Source: Corinectria fuckeliana
Lineage: Eukaryota > Ascomycota > Sordariomycetes > Hypocreales > Nectriaceae
DNA length: 64,000 nucleotides
Assembly: GCA_019137255.1 (NCBI GenBank)
Contig: WPDH01000042.1
Location: 1 to 64,000 of the forward strand
Direction of reading: 5' to 3'
Shown: positions 34,779 through 46,517 of the stretch, in pieces
Numbering within the stretch: the first letter of the stretch is position 1
How the letters are laid out: the number at the start of each line of letters is the position of its first letter
The notes under the pieces: model-generated
The model's input: the letters and a program-made list of their open reading frames with translations, nothing else
The model's database searches: none
What the model was told of the DNA's origin: nothing
Made by a program: the position numbers and the translations under genes

Positions 34779-36363
34779 ACTTCATAACAAGGATCACTCC
34801 TGGTGAGGCTGCGCGCCATAACCTAATGTCAAATGTTTGTTGGCGAATCTGCCGTTTCTCCTGCTTGGACGGATCGATCCCCGTCCTATCAAGGCGCTAC
34901 GCAGCCACCGAGTACAGCCCGGGGGGAGCGCAACTTGTGGTGCAGACCGTGGCCAAGCTCATAAATCAATTTGTGGAACGTCATGTCAAAGTCGAATACG
35001 CGGATCAACTTGCCTCGACGGCAAACCCACAGATTCGTCACCCGGCCTGCTCGGATTGCGTCTTGTTGAAGTCCAAGGTAGTAGCATAATAGACCAATGG
35101 AACGGACCTACTAGGTCTTGTGCCTAGTGCATTGACGCTAGGTGCAGCCAGCTCTGAGTAAGTAGTATACCTAGGCCTAGTAATTGAAAACAGGGCGCCC
35201 AACGTACGAATACTTGGTACCATAGAACACCTGTGACGTTTAAGTGCAACGGTGACTAGTGAGTCTCCTTACCTCGCATAAACGGGCAATGGGCTGTCTC
35301 TTGTTCGAAGTCGAGCCGCACGCGAAAGGCCCATGCTGCAAGAGGCGTTGCGTTTCAAAACATGCCTCCATTGCCAAGCGATTTCCCATCCCTTCAGATC
35401 ATCTTCTACTCACTCCCACTCCCACCACCCGGTGGACTATCACTGAGCTATTCTTTCACTCCCAACACATCGTGTGTGGTTTTCCTTGACCGTTGAACCC
35501 ATGCTTCCCCTTCGCTCTACACAATGACAGCCAAATCACGAACAAGTTCCATCTCTCTGCCTCCCTCGGCATTTTGAGGCACTCCCGCGCGCTGAACCAC
35601 TGCCATGTCCTCTCACCAAATCCGGTCCCTGTCCCTCCAACCACCGCCTGTTCCACCCGGATCTCCGCCCTACGACCGAACAGCCTCGGCTTGGTCTAAG
35701 CCATGCCTCACTCTTACTGCCGAGCACACATTCGCTCCCCCCTGAGTCGGTACCTAGGCTACATAGTAGAACGGCCACTGCACGTAATTCAAGCACGGCA
35801 AATGCACACTGGTCGTTTCTGCCTACAGTCCGATCAACCCCGCCAATTAATCCCCCCCCCCCCCCCCGGCCCCCCCCCNNCCCCCCCAATTAACCCCCCC
35901 CCCCCCCCCCGGAGCCCTGCCATTTTGCCCCTCGGCCGCTCAGCGTTCACGGACAGGGTGTGGGTCATCTCCCCGGGGGGGTACGTACTCAGCGTAGCCC
36001 GTGGGGCGCAATAGAAAAAAAAAACACCACACGGTGCCGCAATTTTGGGGCAAGGCCAGGTACTCAATTCTACAACGTAGGAACCATCATGGTCAAGATT
36101 AATAAAAAGCCCGCGCCTCCCCGTTCACGCCACCCAAACCGTGTTGAGCTCCTTTGCATCTCACGACTCGGAATCATCAGTTGATGAATCCTTGGGATTT
36201 TCTTTTCGTTTTTTGTTTCCTATTATCGGCCATTGGGACAACTCATCCACGACTGGGGTTCACGGTGCAAGTCAAGTGCTTCAAGACTAGTTCCTAAGAC
36301 AAAGACAAGGCACAACCAACCTCAATCCTCTCCACATCTTCACATCACCTCTCCTTAGTTCTC
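34779..36363. other. Intergenic region between the retroelement and panB, with an assembly gap
   Basis: This would have been continuous with the ubc8 upstream region before insertion. Small open frames show no domains. It includes the C-homopolymer gap at 35879. The last 150 bases, rich in CAA/CT, are the likely panB leader. Confidence 0.45.
35851..35912. other. Assembly gap (NN) inside C homopolymers
   Basis: C runs surround two N at 35879-35880. The words CAATTAAT plus a C run and CAATTAAC plus a C run occur on both sides, so the gap may hide a collapsed or duplicated copy of the same short sequence. Confidence 0.9.
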
Positions 36364-37453
36364 ATGTCTTCTGCCGTCGTGCCCTTCGTGAGGTCGTGTG
36401 CATTCTCCCTCCTGTCTCGGAGCACACCATCCCTCCGGCCGGCATCATGGGTCCTCGGCCGCGCCACCCGGCCCCTCGCCGCATCTCAAGCCCGGCACAG
36501 CTCGCATTCCCCCATGGGCGCACTGCCAGCTACTCAACGCAAAAAGGTGACGCTGGGCACTCTGCGATCACTGCATCGCAAGGGTGAACCAATCACCGTC
36601 ATGACTGCACATGACTTCCCTAGCGGACATGTCGCTGACCATGCTGGCATGGAAGTCGTCCTCGTCGGCGACAGCTTGGCCATGGTCGCCCTTGGCATGG
36701 AGGATACCAGTGAAGTCCTGTTAGACGAGATGCTCCTGCACTGTCGATCCGTTGCAAGGGCCACAAAGTCAGCCTTTACTGTAGGGAACCCCCCACCCCG
36801 TTTTGCATCCTTGACGAGCCTCGTGCGCTGACCAAAAGAAGGTTGGTGATCTGCCCATGGGCTCTTATGAAGTCTCCCCTGAGCAGGCCCTTGCCTCAGC
36901 CATCCGCATCATCAAGGAGGGCCGTGTCCAGGGCGTCAAGCTCGAAGGTGGCAAGGAGATGGCCGAGACTATCCGCAAGATTACCACCGCTGGCATTCCC
37001 GTACTTGGCCACATTGGCCTGACACCCCAGCGCCAAAACGCTCTGGGTGGCTTCCGTGTCCAGGGCAAAACTAGCACCAGTGCCCTCCGCATCCTCGAAG
37101 ATGCTCTTGCTATTCAGGAAGCAGGCTGTTTCGCCATGGTCATCGAGGCCGTCCCCGCTGAAGTTGCCGCCCTCATCACCGAGAAACTGTCCATTCCGAC
37201 CATCGGGATTGGCGCTGGCAACGGCTGCTCCGGCCAGGTCCTCGTACAAATCGACATGACCGGGAACTTCCCTCCAGGAAGGTTCCTGCCCAAGTTTGTC
37301 AAGAAATATGGCGATGCTTGGGGTGAGGCTATGAAGGCCATGGAGGCGTACCGGGATGAGGTTAAGAGCAGACAGTATCCGGCACCGGAGCACACCTATC
37401 CGATCTCTTCAGATGAGTTGGAGGCTTTTACCAAGGCGGTCAAGGACCAATAA
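36364..37453 (+). CDS. panB: 3-methyl-2-oxobutanoate hydroxymethyltransferase (ketopantoate synthesis)
   Basis: The enzyme adds a hydroxymethyl group from methylene-tetrahydrofolate to alpha-ketoisovalerate, the first committed step of pantothenate and coenzyme A synthesis. Exons are 36364..36780 and 36842..37453, with a 61-nt intron; the product is 342 aa. The first 50 residues are Arg/Ser-rich without acidic residues, as in a mitochondrial transit peptide. PanB blocks follow: VTLGTLRSLHRKGEPITVMTAHD split over the fold, LVGDSLAMVALG (metal-binding Asp), VGDLPMGSY directly after the intron, VKLEGG, PVLGHIGLTPQ, VIEAVP and TIGIGAGNGCSGQVLV. All are in order and the length is normal for fungi. 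The intron position is fixed by the unbroken TVGDLPMGS block. Confidence 0.95.
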
Positions 37454-37670
37454 TGTTATGGTGGACTTGGACCACGGCGAGTCGATTGTTGGATCCCAGC
37501 ACATGTGACTGATGGCGTTTTGTTGAGAAGGAAGGCGACGGTTCTTTGCAACCAAGCGCATGGCATAGCAAGCATTAGAGTTAATATCTGTGGAGTTTTG
37601 GGTGGCCTGTTTTCTTGCGTCTTTGACACCCATAGACAGAAGAAATACCAACCCGCATGGGTATCATCAT

Positions 37671-38191
37671 TCATCCAAACGCAGGCGTCAGCGAGTATGC
37701 AACAATAAGCTGCTCTTGCGCATTCTTGAAGCACTGCGGTACCTCGATCTCAGCACACAGCCACAGTTGTCAGGCCCGCACGGGGGACGTACCTGATGCA
37801 AGTTTCCCACCACCTCGTCCAGCGACGGCGCAAACGCGCTGTTCACGTATAGGAAGACGCTGTCCGAGCTGCTACACCGCAGCTTCCGGCGCAGGTACCG
37901 CACCACCTCCTCGAACTTGCGCTCCGCGCTGATCTTGCACACGTCCTGCGTGAGCGCCGGCGCCGACCCTACGGGCTTGAACCGGATCACCACCTTGTCG
38001 ACGAGGAACCCGCCGGCGCCGGCCAGCGCCGCGCTCGCATCCCGCGGAAGGTCTGCTAACACGACCGAAGCAGACATGGTCAGCGGGAGGTCGGGAGACG
38101 CAGCGCGGTCCGGCGTGCTGTCGTCGGCGTCGGCGGCTGGTGGGGAGGGAGACGAGGGCGTAGCCTCGTGGGGTGAAGGATGGCCCGACAT
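37671..38191 (-). CDS. atg12: Ubiquitin-like autophagy protein Atg12
   Basis: Atg12 is conjugated through its C-terminal glycine to Atg5; the conjugate acts as E3 for Atg8 lipidation in autophagosome formation. Exons on the minus strand are 37793..38191 and 37671..37733, with a 59-nt intron, giving 153 aa. The first 55 residues are Pro/Ser/Asp-rich and probably disordered. The ubiquitin fold runs from about residue 65 (VDKVVIRFKPVGSAP) through LRRKL and VFLYVNSAFAPSLDEVVGNL. The second exon encodes CFKNAQEQLIVAYSLTPAFG, ending in the required Gly. The short second exon is easily missed but is clearly supported by the Atg12 C-terminus. It converges on panB, with the two stop codons about 220 bases apart. 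Confidence 0.95.
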
Positions 38192-38663
38192 GGCTGTGTT
38201 GAGAGAGCTTAGAGGGGCTTGTTTTTTGGTATGAGAGCTTGGCTTCTATTGGTGTGCTCGTGCACGTTTCGTAGATTTTGATTCAAGGAATAAGTGCAGA
38301 GGTATATGTTGATGCAAGTGCGTGGTGAAGACATCGAGGTTGCCTACAGCCTAAGGCTCAGCAGGTGATACAGTGCGGGGCGCCTCGGGCACCGTGCACT
38401 CATCCGTGGTGTCTCTTTGCAAACTGTCAATTCACATCTATCTTCAACTTGAACCTGTTCTCAATCGCTTCGCCCGACTCTTGGCGCTTTCACAGTGCAA
38501 GGTTTGTCTCATTACAGAGATAAAAGGTAGTTAGCATTCATCATTGCTGCTCTTTTCTTGGCGAGATCATGCATCATGAGGTTAGATGTCTGTCTGTCAC
38601 TAAGGTAATATGTATGTCATGACAGACGATAGAAAACAGGTGCTTCCCATAGGAGCCCTATTC
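38192..38663. other. Intergenic region
   Basis: It holds the atg12 promoter and the 3' UTR of the PAL gene. No other feature is seen. Confidence 0.4.
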
Positions 38664-40844
38664 CTAGTATTTTCCCTCCATTTCCTTGCATAAATCCTCA
38701 AATCCTTCCGCCGTTCGCGGTGCCGACCGCGACGTCTCCATTCCCTCCATGACCATGTCCATCAGGTCGCTCTTCAAACTCTCGTATACTATGCTGACCC
38801 AGCTTCCAATGGTCTTCTTGTTCTCTGTCGGAAGCCCCTTCTGGGCATTGTATAGCGGATCATCGTCGATGCCACACTGGGTTGGCACACCCAGTTTCGA
38901 TCGGACCCAAGTGTACAGTTGGGCCGGGCCATCGCCCAGCTTGGTGGCCACGTCAACAGGACGAACGGCCATGTTGGGGTAGAAGATGGACGATGAGGTC
39001 TCGACCACGGCCTTATGGAATGATGCCCTGAAGACTGCGAAGCTGGAGATGGGGCAATCCTTGCTTTCGGTTGCTAGGAACTGCATCACGGGCGCCATAG
39101 CCGCATCCACCGCTGGCAGGACGCGGTCCTTCCAGCAACCCGCGTTGTGGTCATGCCAAGCCGACTGGACGACCGGGAAAGTAACGTCGGCGAGCTTTCT
39201 GGATTCGGCCTCTGTCAACCCAAAGGCGTGGAAGGGACCGTTCTCCGTCGAGTCGCTCAGCACCCTGTCCCACAGAGTCTCCAAGAACAGGCGGTGGGTC
39301 GCACGAAGCTCAACGGCCTGGCAAGAGACATAAATATGACAAGCGCACATGTGAGCAACCAAATCCGCGGCCTCCATAGTCCGCCGGGCCGTCAGAAGAG
39401 CGAGGGAGTTTATGCCCTGGTTGTGCATTTCGGCGGACATGACGTGGGATGAGACGGGGTGCGCAAGGGCTGCCAACTCCGACATGTACGCAGCCATATT
39501 GACGTCGATGCCCTTCATGGTAAAGTTCTCCTTGTCGCTGACATTGAGGTTGGCCTCGAGGCCGTTGTTGGTAGACGGGTTGATCATCTCGGTAACCTGA
39601 GAGAAGAGCATACGGCCGATCATCTGCAATGCTAACCGTGTTTTGTCCATGGCCGAAGTGATTACGACGGCCTGGAAGTTTCCTCCAGAGTAGACCTCTC
39701 CCATAGCCTGGCCATCCTTCTCCGACGCATCGACCAAAGGGTTATCGGATGTTGAATTCAGCTCCACGGAGATCTGTCGCTGTGCTAAGAGGAGGTCCTC
39801 CAAATAAGGTCCGATCCACTGAGGGCTCGTTCGCGTGGAATATCGGTCCTGCCAGAGTCCCTCGCCAGTTCTCTTTCGGTCGTCTAGACCAACGACAAAT
39901 TTGGATCCGCACAGGAAGCTGCGGATGTTGGCCGCGGCCTCGATTTGGCCAGGGTGTGGTCGCACAGCATGAATGAATGGAGTCGTCCACTCAACATTAC
40001 CACCCATGCCTTCAGACGCGAACGCGGTCAACATCTGGGCCAGAACGGCGAGCTGCTGCGCGTCGTGAAGCACGAGACTGGCGAGGGACACGGAGGGCGC
40101 GGTGCCGTTGATGAGACCTAGGGCCTCCTTGGGTCCCAAGCCACTAGGCGAGAGACCGCTCTGCCGCAGTGCCTCGGACGAGGGCATCACCTTGGCGGCC
40201 TGCCCTTGACCGACCTGGACGAAGACATCTGGGTTCCCTGTCACCGCGCCAGCAATGTATGACAAGGGCATGAGGTCGCCGGACGCGGAGATTGTGCCTC
40301 GGAGCGGGACCATGGGGGTGATGTCGTGGTGCAGCAGCTTCACCAGCCTCTGGAGCACTTCGAGCCGGACGGAGCTCTGGCCGCGCATGTTCTGGTTGGC
40401 ACGGGCGATGATAGCTCCGCGCACCCACTCGGGAGGCATGACGTGGGAAGGCTCACGCTCCGAGTTGCTTCCTGGGGCCTTGTCAGAGAAGGTAATGATA
40501 GCGCTCTGTGTGTGCTGCAGGACGCCAATCTGGTTCTCAATCCAATCATCGGTACGCACGTCGGCGCTGCCGCCGAAGCCGGTGTTGACACCGTACACGA
40601 CATACTTCTTGGCAAGGTAGTTGTCGAGGGCGTCAACGCTCAGGGCGATACGGCGGCCGAGGTCCTCGTCCTGGCTGATCTCGGGCTTGATGCCGTAGCG
40701 GGCCACGGCAACGAGCGACGAGATGTCCAGGCTGTTGCCGTCGAGGACGATGCTGGCCTTGCCGTTCTTGAGGTCCTGGAGGCGACGCCAGATATCCAGC
40801 GTAGAGGCCGCATGGGCCGACGTCTCAAAGGTCGTCTTGGTCAT
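38664..40844 (-). CDS. PAL: Phenylalanine ammonia-lyase (aromatic amino acid lyase)
   Basis: The enzyme deaminates phenylalanine to trans-cinnamate and ammonia. This intronless gene encodes 726 aa from the ATG at 40844; the frame is open for seven further codons but without an ATG. The MIO prosthetic group forms from Ala-Ser-Gly at residues 187-189 in GTISASGDLMPLSYIAG. The catalytic Tyr lies in YGVNTGFGGSADVRT at about residue 84. NGTAPSVSLA and LNSTSDNPLVD are further lyase motifs, and the C-terminal extension typical of eukaryotic PAL over bacterial histidine ammonia-lyase is present. The specificity segment reads VLQHTQSAI, so a His is present where plant PAL has Phe; some tyrosine activity is conceivable. 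PAL is common in basidiomycetes and patchy in ascomycetes. Neighbours give no pathway link. Confidence 0.95.
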   Translation of the reverse strand: MTKTTFETSAHAASTLDIWRRLQDLKNGKASIVLDGNSLDISSLVAVARYGIKPEISQDEDLGRRIALSVDALDNYLAKKYVVYGVNTGFGGSADVRTDDWIENQIGVLQHTQSAIITFSDKAPGSNSEREPSHVMPPEWVRGAIIARANQNMRGQSSVRLEVLQRLVKLLHHDITPMVPLRGTISASGDLMPLSYIAGAVTGNPDVFVQVGQGQAAKVMPSSEALRQSGLSPSGLGPKEALGLINGTAPSVSLASLVLHDAQQLAVLAQMLTAFASEGMGGNVEWTTPFIHAVRPHPGQIEAAANIRSFLCGSKFVVGLDDRKRTGEGLWQDRYSTRTSPQWIGPYLEDLLLAQRQISVELNSTSDNPLVDASEKDGQAMGEVYSGGNFQAVVITSAMDKTRLALQMIGRMLFSQVTEMINPSTNNGLEANLNVSDKENFTMKGIDVNMAAYMSELAALAHPVSSHVMSAEMHNQGINSLALLTARRTMEAADLVAHMCACHIYVSCQAVELRATHRLFLETLWDRVLSDSTENGPFHAFGLTEAESRKLADVTFPVVQSAWHDHNAGCWKDRVLPAVDAAMAPVMQFLATESKDCPISSFAVFRASFHKAVVETSSSIFYPNMAVRPVDVATKLGDGPAQLYTWVRSKLGVPTQCGIDDDPLYNAQKGLPTENKKTIGSWVSIVYESLKSDLMDMVMEGMETSRSAPRTAEGFEDLCKEMEGKY

Positions 40845-42974
40845 GGCGCAAAATTGGAGAACCAAATGCGTGCGTGTAGCTATAACCGGTGGCTGTAACC
40901 AACACGTCGGCGTCGTTTCCCAGATATCTGTTCCGTCTAAGTCAACGGATGTGGGGATGGTCGGCGGGATGGCTGGAGAAAGGGAGAAAATGGTGGATCC
41001 AGGCCTCGACGGGGTGTTTGTTGTTGTCTGTCTGGGGAATCCAGGGAAAGAGGCAGGGAAATGAGGCTTGAAGTCGGGGACTTCAGAACGACAGCGTGAA
41101 CGGGAAGTAGCAGATACGGAACTCTCTGTATGGCCAGGGCCCCAATTGGCTCTGCGATGTTTTGATGTCTTGGATCGGTGCGTTGGGGGATTTTTAATGA
41201 GGCAAGGGGTAGGTAGGACTGCGTTGAGTCGGAGAAGGCGGTGGCCGTCAACCGGAGTATATAACTACGGCCGGTATCTCTCTCTCACTCACTCACTCTC
41301 ACCTTGGGCGAAGCTGGACGGTCCAGATTTTCAGATGACTGCAGAAGCCGTGATTGGAAGCGGTGAGACCTGCAGTCACTACTTGTAGTCGAACAAAGCA
41401 CAAAAAGTGAGAGTGAAGAAGAGAGACGCCACCATCTCTGATTAACTCTTCCGGCGTCAAAACATGACCAGTTCATCACAAGGCGCTTCTGGTCGGAAAC
41501 TGACGGAAGCGAATTCACCACGACTCAGGTCCCGCCTCTCCTTGAGGCCTAGGGCCCTCGGGGTTCGAATGTAAGACTCGCAGCGACGTGGTTCCTTCGG
41601 TCATTAAGCATACCGAGTGCCGAGCTAACTACCACCACCGTCCATTGACAACATGGCTCTGAACCCCCTCCCCTCCCCAATGTGAGACCCGACTCAAGCA
41701 AGGGGCTGCGTCTGACACAGACACACAGGCCCTTCGACTCAGACTCGAATCTCGGTGCGCTAAAGCACAAGTAACGCTACGGAGTTCGGAGCTCGCTTAC
41801 TACCGCGACGCCATTTACGCCACGCTCAACTGGCCAGGCAGAAAGAGGGATTGATGTGAGGTTCAGTTCTGGGGGGTTTAACCGTTGTTTTCTGCTACGT
41901 AGTAGCTATGAGGTACGATCCCTGCCTTTCCTTGCTACTCATTCGTTCATATCATAACTTAGGATGGTCCGAGTTGTTGGCATTGTGACTTAAAGCTATT
42001 TCATGAGTTGGGATCTGCCATACTTACCTAGCCAGCCCACACTAAGCTTTCTCCTTCCAAACACCTTCGTCCCGGCACATTTGGCTGCGTGACTGAACCA
42101 GTCTCTCAAAAGGCTCCATTACTAGATAGGTCTTTGGCTTGGGTCACAAGGGAAGACAAGGAAAAGCAATTGTGGAACGCTGAGACACCGAGTGTGCTCC
42201 TGCATCATCCTAACTCTCTCCTACAGGATCATGCCCAGTCAACAAAGTCCCATAGTCATGTCACACCAACTTCAACTAGTACCTTAGGATTTTCGAACAT
42301 TGTTCAAAATTCTTCATGATTGTAACATGTAAGCTACATATACATGCCCTGATCGCATATCTACATCGATCGACCCTTGGGCCGCTACAAATCGCCATGT
42401 TCCCTGGTATCCCCCTTCCGTTCACCTCCATGCTCTCTTCGGCCCTCAAAATCATCCCGCCCCTTGACCATGCAATTCCATGCTACCGCGTCTCTGTCAT
42501 GTTGTGTGAATGGACCGCGACAAACGCCCCAGTGTATAGTATATGCAGTTCAAGCAGTTCAAGAACAAACAAGAAGAAAGGAAAAAAGGTGCCAACCATG
42601 CCGCTATACGCCGTCGCATGCAGTTCATGTAATGGAGTTGAAGGAAAAGTAGACGACGCAGATTAATCATCTCAAAAAACGAAAGACCGCTCGGGAAATG
42701 CGACCATCACCCACTTAAGTAACCAAACCACGAGCTATTTTTGCTGCCTGTCTTTCTGTAGTGCGAGTGGGAATCTGTATCGAGATGCGCAAAATGGAGC
42801 TGGATCTGAAGGCTCGCCTCAGAGGTGCCAAATGTCGTGGGTTCATGGAGCTGGAAAAGTCAGGCCCTCGGCCCGAGATGGCGTTCTCGGATTCAAAGGC
42901 GTAGTAGTATGTGGGTCGTTGGGGCAACACTGCGTGCTGTGGAATGAGTCGGTGGCAGGATGTGAGACGGTTCT
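40845..42974. other. Intergenic region, PAL promoter side
   Basis: No gene is seen. It contains CT-rich and CACT repeats at about 41280-41300 and a TATATAA word at 41258 that could serve the PAL gene, about 415 bases upstream of its start. A few overlapping short frames at 42300-42660 have no domains. Confidence 0.4.
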
Positions 42975-45056
42975 TTACCATCCGTCTTCCTGGTCCGACC
43001 CAGATGAGTACCTGGGCATTCGCTTCAGCTGGACCATCAAGGAATCCAGCTCTGTCCAGTTATCGTCGTTCTCGGCAAACCTGCGGTGCTTTCGAGAAAG
43101 AATGTGCTAGAGTATCCTTGTTAGCTTGCTTTCCAGGTGGTACCCTCATATTGCATAGAAACTCACCTCATCAAAATCGCGGAACTTGTCCTGGCAGTTC
43201 TCGCAATAACCGGGCTTGAGATCTTTCTTGCTCTTCAACTGCGTGTGCGCCTTTCGCTCCCTGCTCTCCGTCACTCTCTGACTCTCTTCCTCTTGAACCT
43301 CAGCGGGACGCGAAGTGTGTCGGCCCATCGTCGTCGATCTGCTAGATGCGACATCCTGGGATACCTCGGCCAGACGACGCGAGCTGAAATCCTGAGATAC
43401 GGGAGTGGCCTTCTGCAGCACCTTTCTCTGAAGACCGTGAACCTCCTTGCTAGTTCCAGCCTTGACCCCATTGACACCAGACGTGGATGAAATCATCTGC
43501 GAGCGGATAGCCGAAGTGATGTTGGAAGGTTGTACACCTGACGCCACGGGTTCGCCAGCGAAGAGACGACCGGCTCCAGCGCGGCTCGTAAAGGCGTTCT
43601 GCTGGCGGCCATCCAGCTGTTTCGACATGGTCGCCTTGGCCGGGTTGAAGATCTCCGTGGGTGTCACAGCACGGGCCTTGTTATTGCCGTCTTCCATTTC
43701 CGTCAGTGATCGCTTCCCCGTCACGGGCTTCGGTACTGGAATCTGCGGAGGCTTGAGAATAGGGACAGGGTCTTCTCGCTTGGCTGCGCGAGCCTTTTCT
43801 TGCTCTCGTTGCCGACGATGCTCCTTGTCTGGAACTTCAATCTCCTCCACGAAGGGGCAACGGCCATTGCCGACACTTCGGAATTGGGGCCACTCCCCAT
43901 CGGCCTTGTTGGCCACCTTGGGATACTCACGAACCATGATAGGCTTCTGCTTCTCATCCATATCCCAGATATAAATGTGGGGTCCCTTGAAGTAGCACAG
44001 CTCCCGGTTGACGGCAGTGGGGTCACGATCCGAGGGTCCGTTCAAACGCTCATTGTGCAACAGCTGAAGTAGGTTAGGCTCGTGAGAGCCCTTGGAGGTT
44101 CCATACTGTCCACGGGTACCAGTGGCAGTCCTGGAGCTGTAAGCGTTGCTATGGCCTGTCTCCGCCTCCAGCAGAACCGACAGCATGGTCTGGAACTTGT
44201 CGAGTGACCAGATTTTCTTGCCCATCTCACGAGCCTTGTGCAGAACGTCGTTGTTCCTGGGTTTGCTTCGCTTCATGGGGTCGTCGAGATGTTGTGACCG
44301 CATAGGTGCGTTTCGGAACTCGAACAGAAGCTTCCGCCGGGCTTCTGTGTTTCTGTCCAGCAACGACGGGTTGATAGTCTGGGGCTGCTCTTCAGGCTCA
44401 TGCTCGTCATGATGTTGTGGTTGTGGTTGGTCAGGCTCCTGCTCAGTCTCGGCTCCAGACCTTTCAGGTGGTATCGATCGGGTGGTAACGACGTGGGTAA
44501 CTGCGATTGAGAAGAAGGGTTCCTGACGCTGATAAGGGGGTTAGCTGACGTGTGCAAAGTGTTATGGAGAAATAGAACATACAGCACCAAGATAGGTGAC
44601 TCTCTTCGTTAGCCTAGCCCGGATATCATCGGGGATGCTCTCGAAGTAGAAGACCATTTTGGGGAATTTAGCCCGGTGGTGTTTCTTCCAAATCTCCTTG
44701 TCGATATCAACATCCTGGTTTCTTGACGTCGAGGCAGTCCTGGAGGAACGCTCCTTGACGGGAAGACGCGTGGATCCACGCTGTACGAGGACCTGCGTGC
44801 GAGCCGGACGGGTCGGCGACCGCACAGCACGCTGGCTGCCATTGTCGAGAACCTGCTTCTTCAATGGCGGGGGCTGGCCATAAGTTTCCTCACGCTGGAT
44901 TGTAGCGTACGATCGCTTCTGCTTGGCATAGGCAGCCAAGGTTGAAGCACCTCGCAGCGGCGAATTGGCGACATTGGGATTGTTTGTGAGCGGGCCCCGT
45001 CTCGAGGACATGGCCGAGATGGGAACGGGCGTTGGCGATAGAGATATGGTTGCCAT
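42975..45056 (-). CDS. dbf4: Dbf4, regulatory subunit of Cdc7 kinase
   Basis: Dbf4 activates the Cdc7 kinase that phosphorylates MCM proteins to fire replication origins. Exons on the minus strand are 44583..45056, 43167..44528 and 42975..43106; introns are 54 and 60 nt and the product is 655 aa. Motif N, a BRCT-like region, spans about residues 125-180, including FYFESIPDDIRARLTKRV and VTHVVTTR. Motif M is at about residues 375-415, around REYPKV, EWPQFRSV and GRCPF. Motif C is the DBF-type CCHH zinc finger with Cys600, Cys603, His613 and His619 (PGYCENCQDKF then HILSRKHRRF). Intron 2 falls exactly between the Cys and His pairs, so the finger is only visible after splicing. The region between is low-complexity and charged. 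It is divergent from icp55. Confidence 0.93.
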
Positions 45057-46517
45057 GAAACGGCCGCTACAGCATGCTCCGGGGACGGAGGGACCAGAGC
45101 AGGAGTCACGCCAAACAGCGGTGCAGGGGCGCTACAGAGGCGATGGGCTGCAGAGGCTGTGGCGTGGTGGTTGTTAGTTGGTGACGAGGAGGAGGAGGGG
45201 CTGGGAGGAGGAGCCGTGAACAAGCACGCGACGCGGAGGGCCCGACACGTCGTATTTTTTCGGCGTGGCAAGGGGAGGGAAGAGAGGGAAAACAGATGCT
45301 ACCAAGACATGAGCGGCGATGCAGGCGATGACGACCGGGGAGAGGGAGCGGCGAGGACAAGGAAACGACAAATGAAGGCAGAGAAGAACGCAACAGGCGG
45401 AAGGACCGAGGAGGAGAGGGTGGTTTTGTGTGGTCGGCCTGGCGGTGGTGGTAGTGCCAGTTGGTGGGTGCTGGTTGCGTGGGAGGAAACTGGTGTTGTT
45501 GGAGACGGAGACTGGGAGTGGAGCCCTTCGCGCTTGGCACAACAGCGCTATGCCTGCTTCGGCCGCTGAGCCCGGGCCTGCCAAAAACACGCACTGGCCC
45601 GGGGCGGGTGCACCAAGCAACCACTGGAACCAAGCAACCAACCACTGGCAACCAGTGCGTGACCAGTGACCAGAATGCGACTCTGCTAATGGAAGTTGGC
45701 AAGGCATGGGCCTCGATAAACAACGGCCACCACAGTATGAATACAATTCACAGTAGAGGAGTAGGCTAGGGAAGCACGGAAGGTCATGAAAGAATAAGTG
45801 GAAATCTAGCATGTTTTCGGACCATGTCAACAGATGGACGGGTTTCCCCTCATTCGCGAATATCAACATCATTTTCCTATTCCTCCACCATGCCTGCTTA
45901 CCTACCTATGTACCTACTTACCTACCCGGCAGGTTGGCTACGACTTAACTGTTTACCCACCTACCTACCTAGGTACCCAAGGTTGACTGATTCGCTCGCC
46001 CGTACTTTGCAACTAAATGAAATAAGAAGAAACCCGACGTTGACGTGTACGGATGCACAACATGCGTATCTGCGGGAATGGCTGCATGGTGTGCAACGCA
46101 TTGCATTGGCTTCACCCGTCCCTCAACTCTTTGTTATTGTCCAATTTTCAAGTCGCAGACCGACTGTTAGCCCAAGGTAGTTAAAGCTGACCAGCGTCCA
46201 TCTAGCCCCGGCCAACCACCCGCGACCAGCACACGCAGCCGCATCCAGCTAGGATCTACCAGCCTCCAAAGTACTTAGTAATTATACCTACTTATCTAAT
46301 CTTGATACGCAACACCACACCACCACCAAAACATTCATCGTGCAAGTCAGGACTAACACTGCGTACAATCAAGACGAATTCAATCACCTTGCTTGCCCGT
46401 TGCCTCCTCACTGGGTGCGTCGAACCCCCGGCCTCGCTTCCAATTCTGTCAATATTTTTATTTTTATTTGTCTCTCAAACTCAATTCCTCCAGAATACAC
46501 CCCCCGGACACTCTAAA
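45057..46517. other. Divergent promoter region of dbf4 and icp55
   Basis: About 1.46 kb separates the two start codons. It has TACC/TACCTAGG repeat words near 45895-45975 and CT-rich leader sequence before icp55. No gene is seen. Confidence 0.45.

Noticed and set aside
34703..35127. 128- and 96-codon open frames at the right LTR
   Set aside because: They start inside the LTR and continue into flanking DNA in two frames without any recognisable domain.
41540..41600. GGTTCGAA word resembling a tRNA B box
   Set aside because: The flanking bases do not form a T-arm stem, and no A box or acceptor stem could be fitted. No tRNA is supported anywhere in the window by eye.
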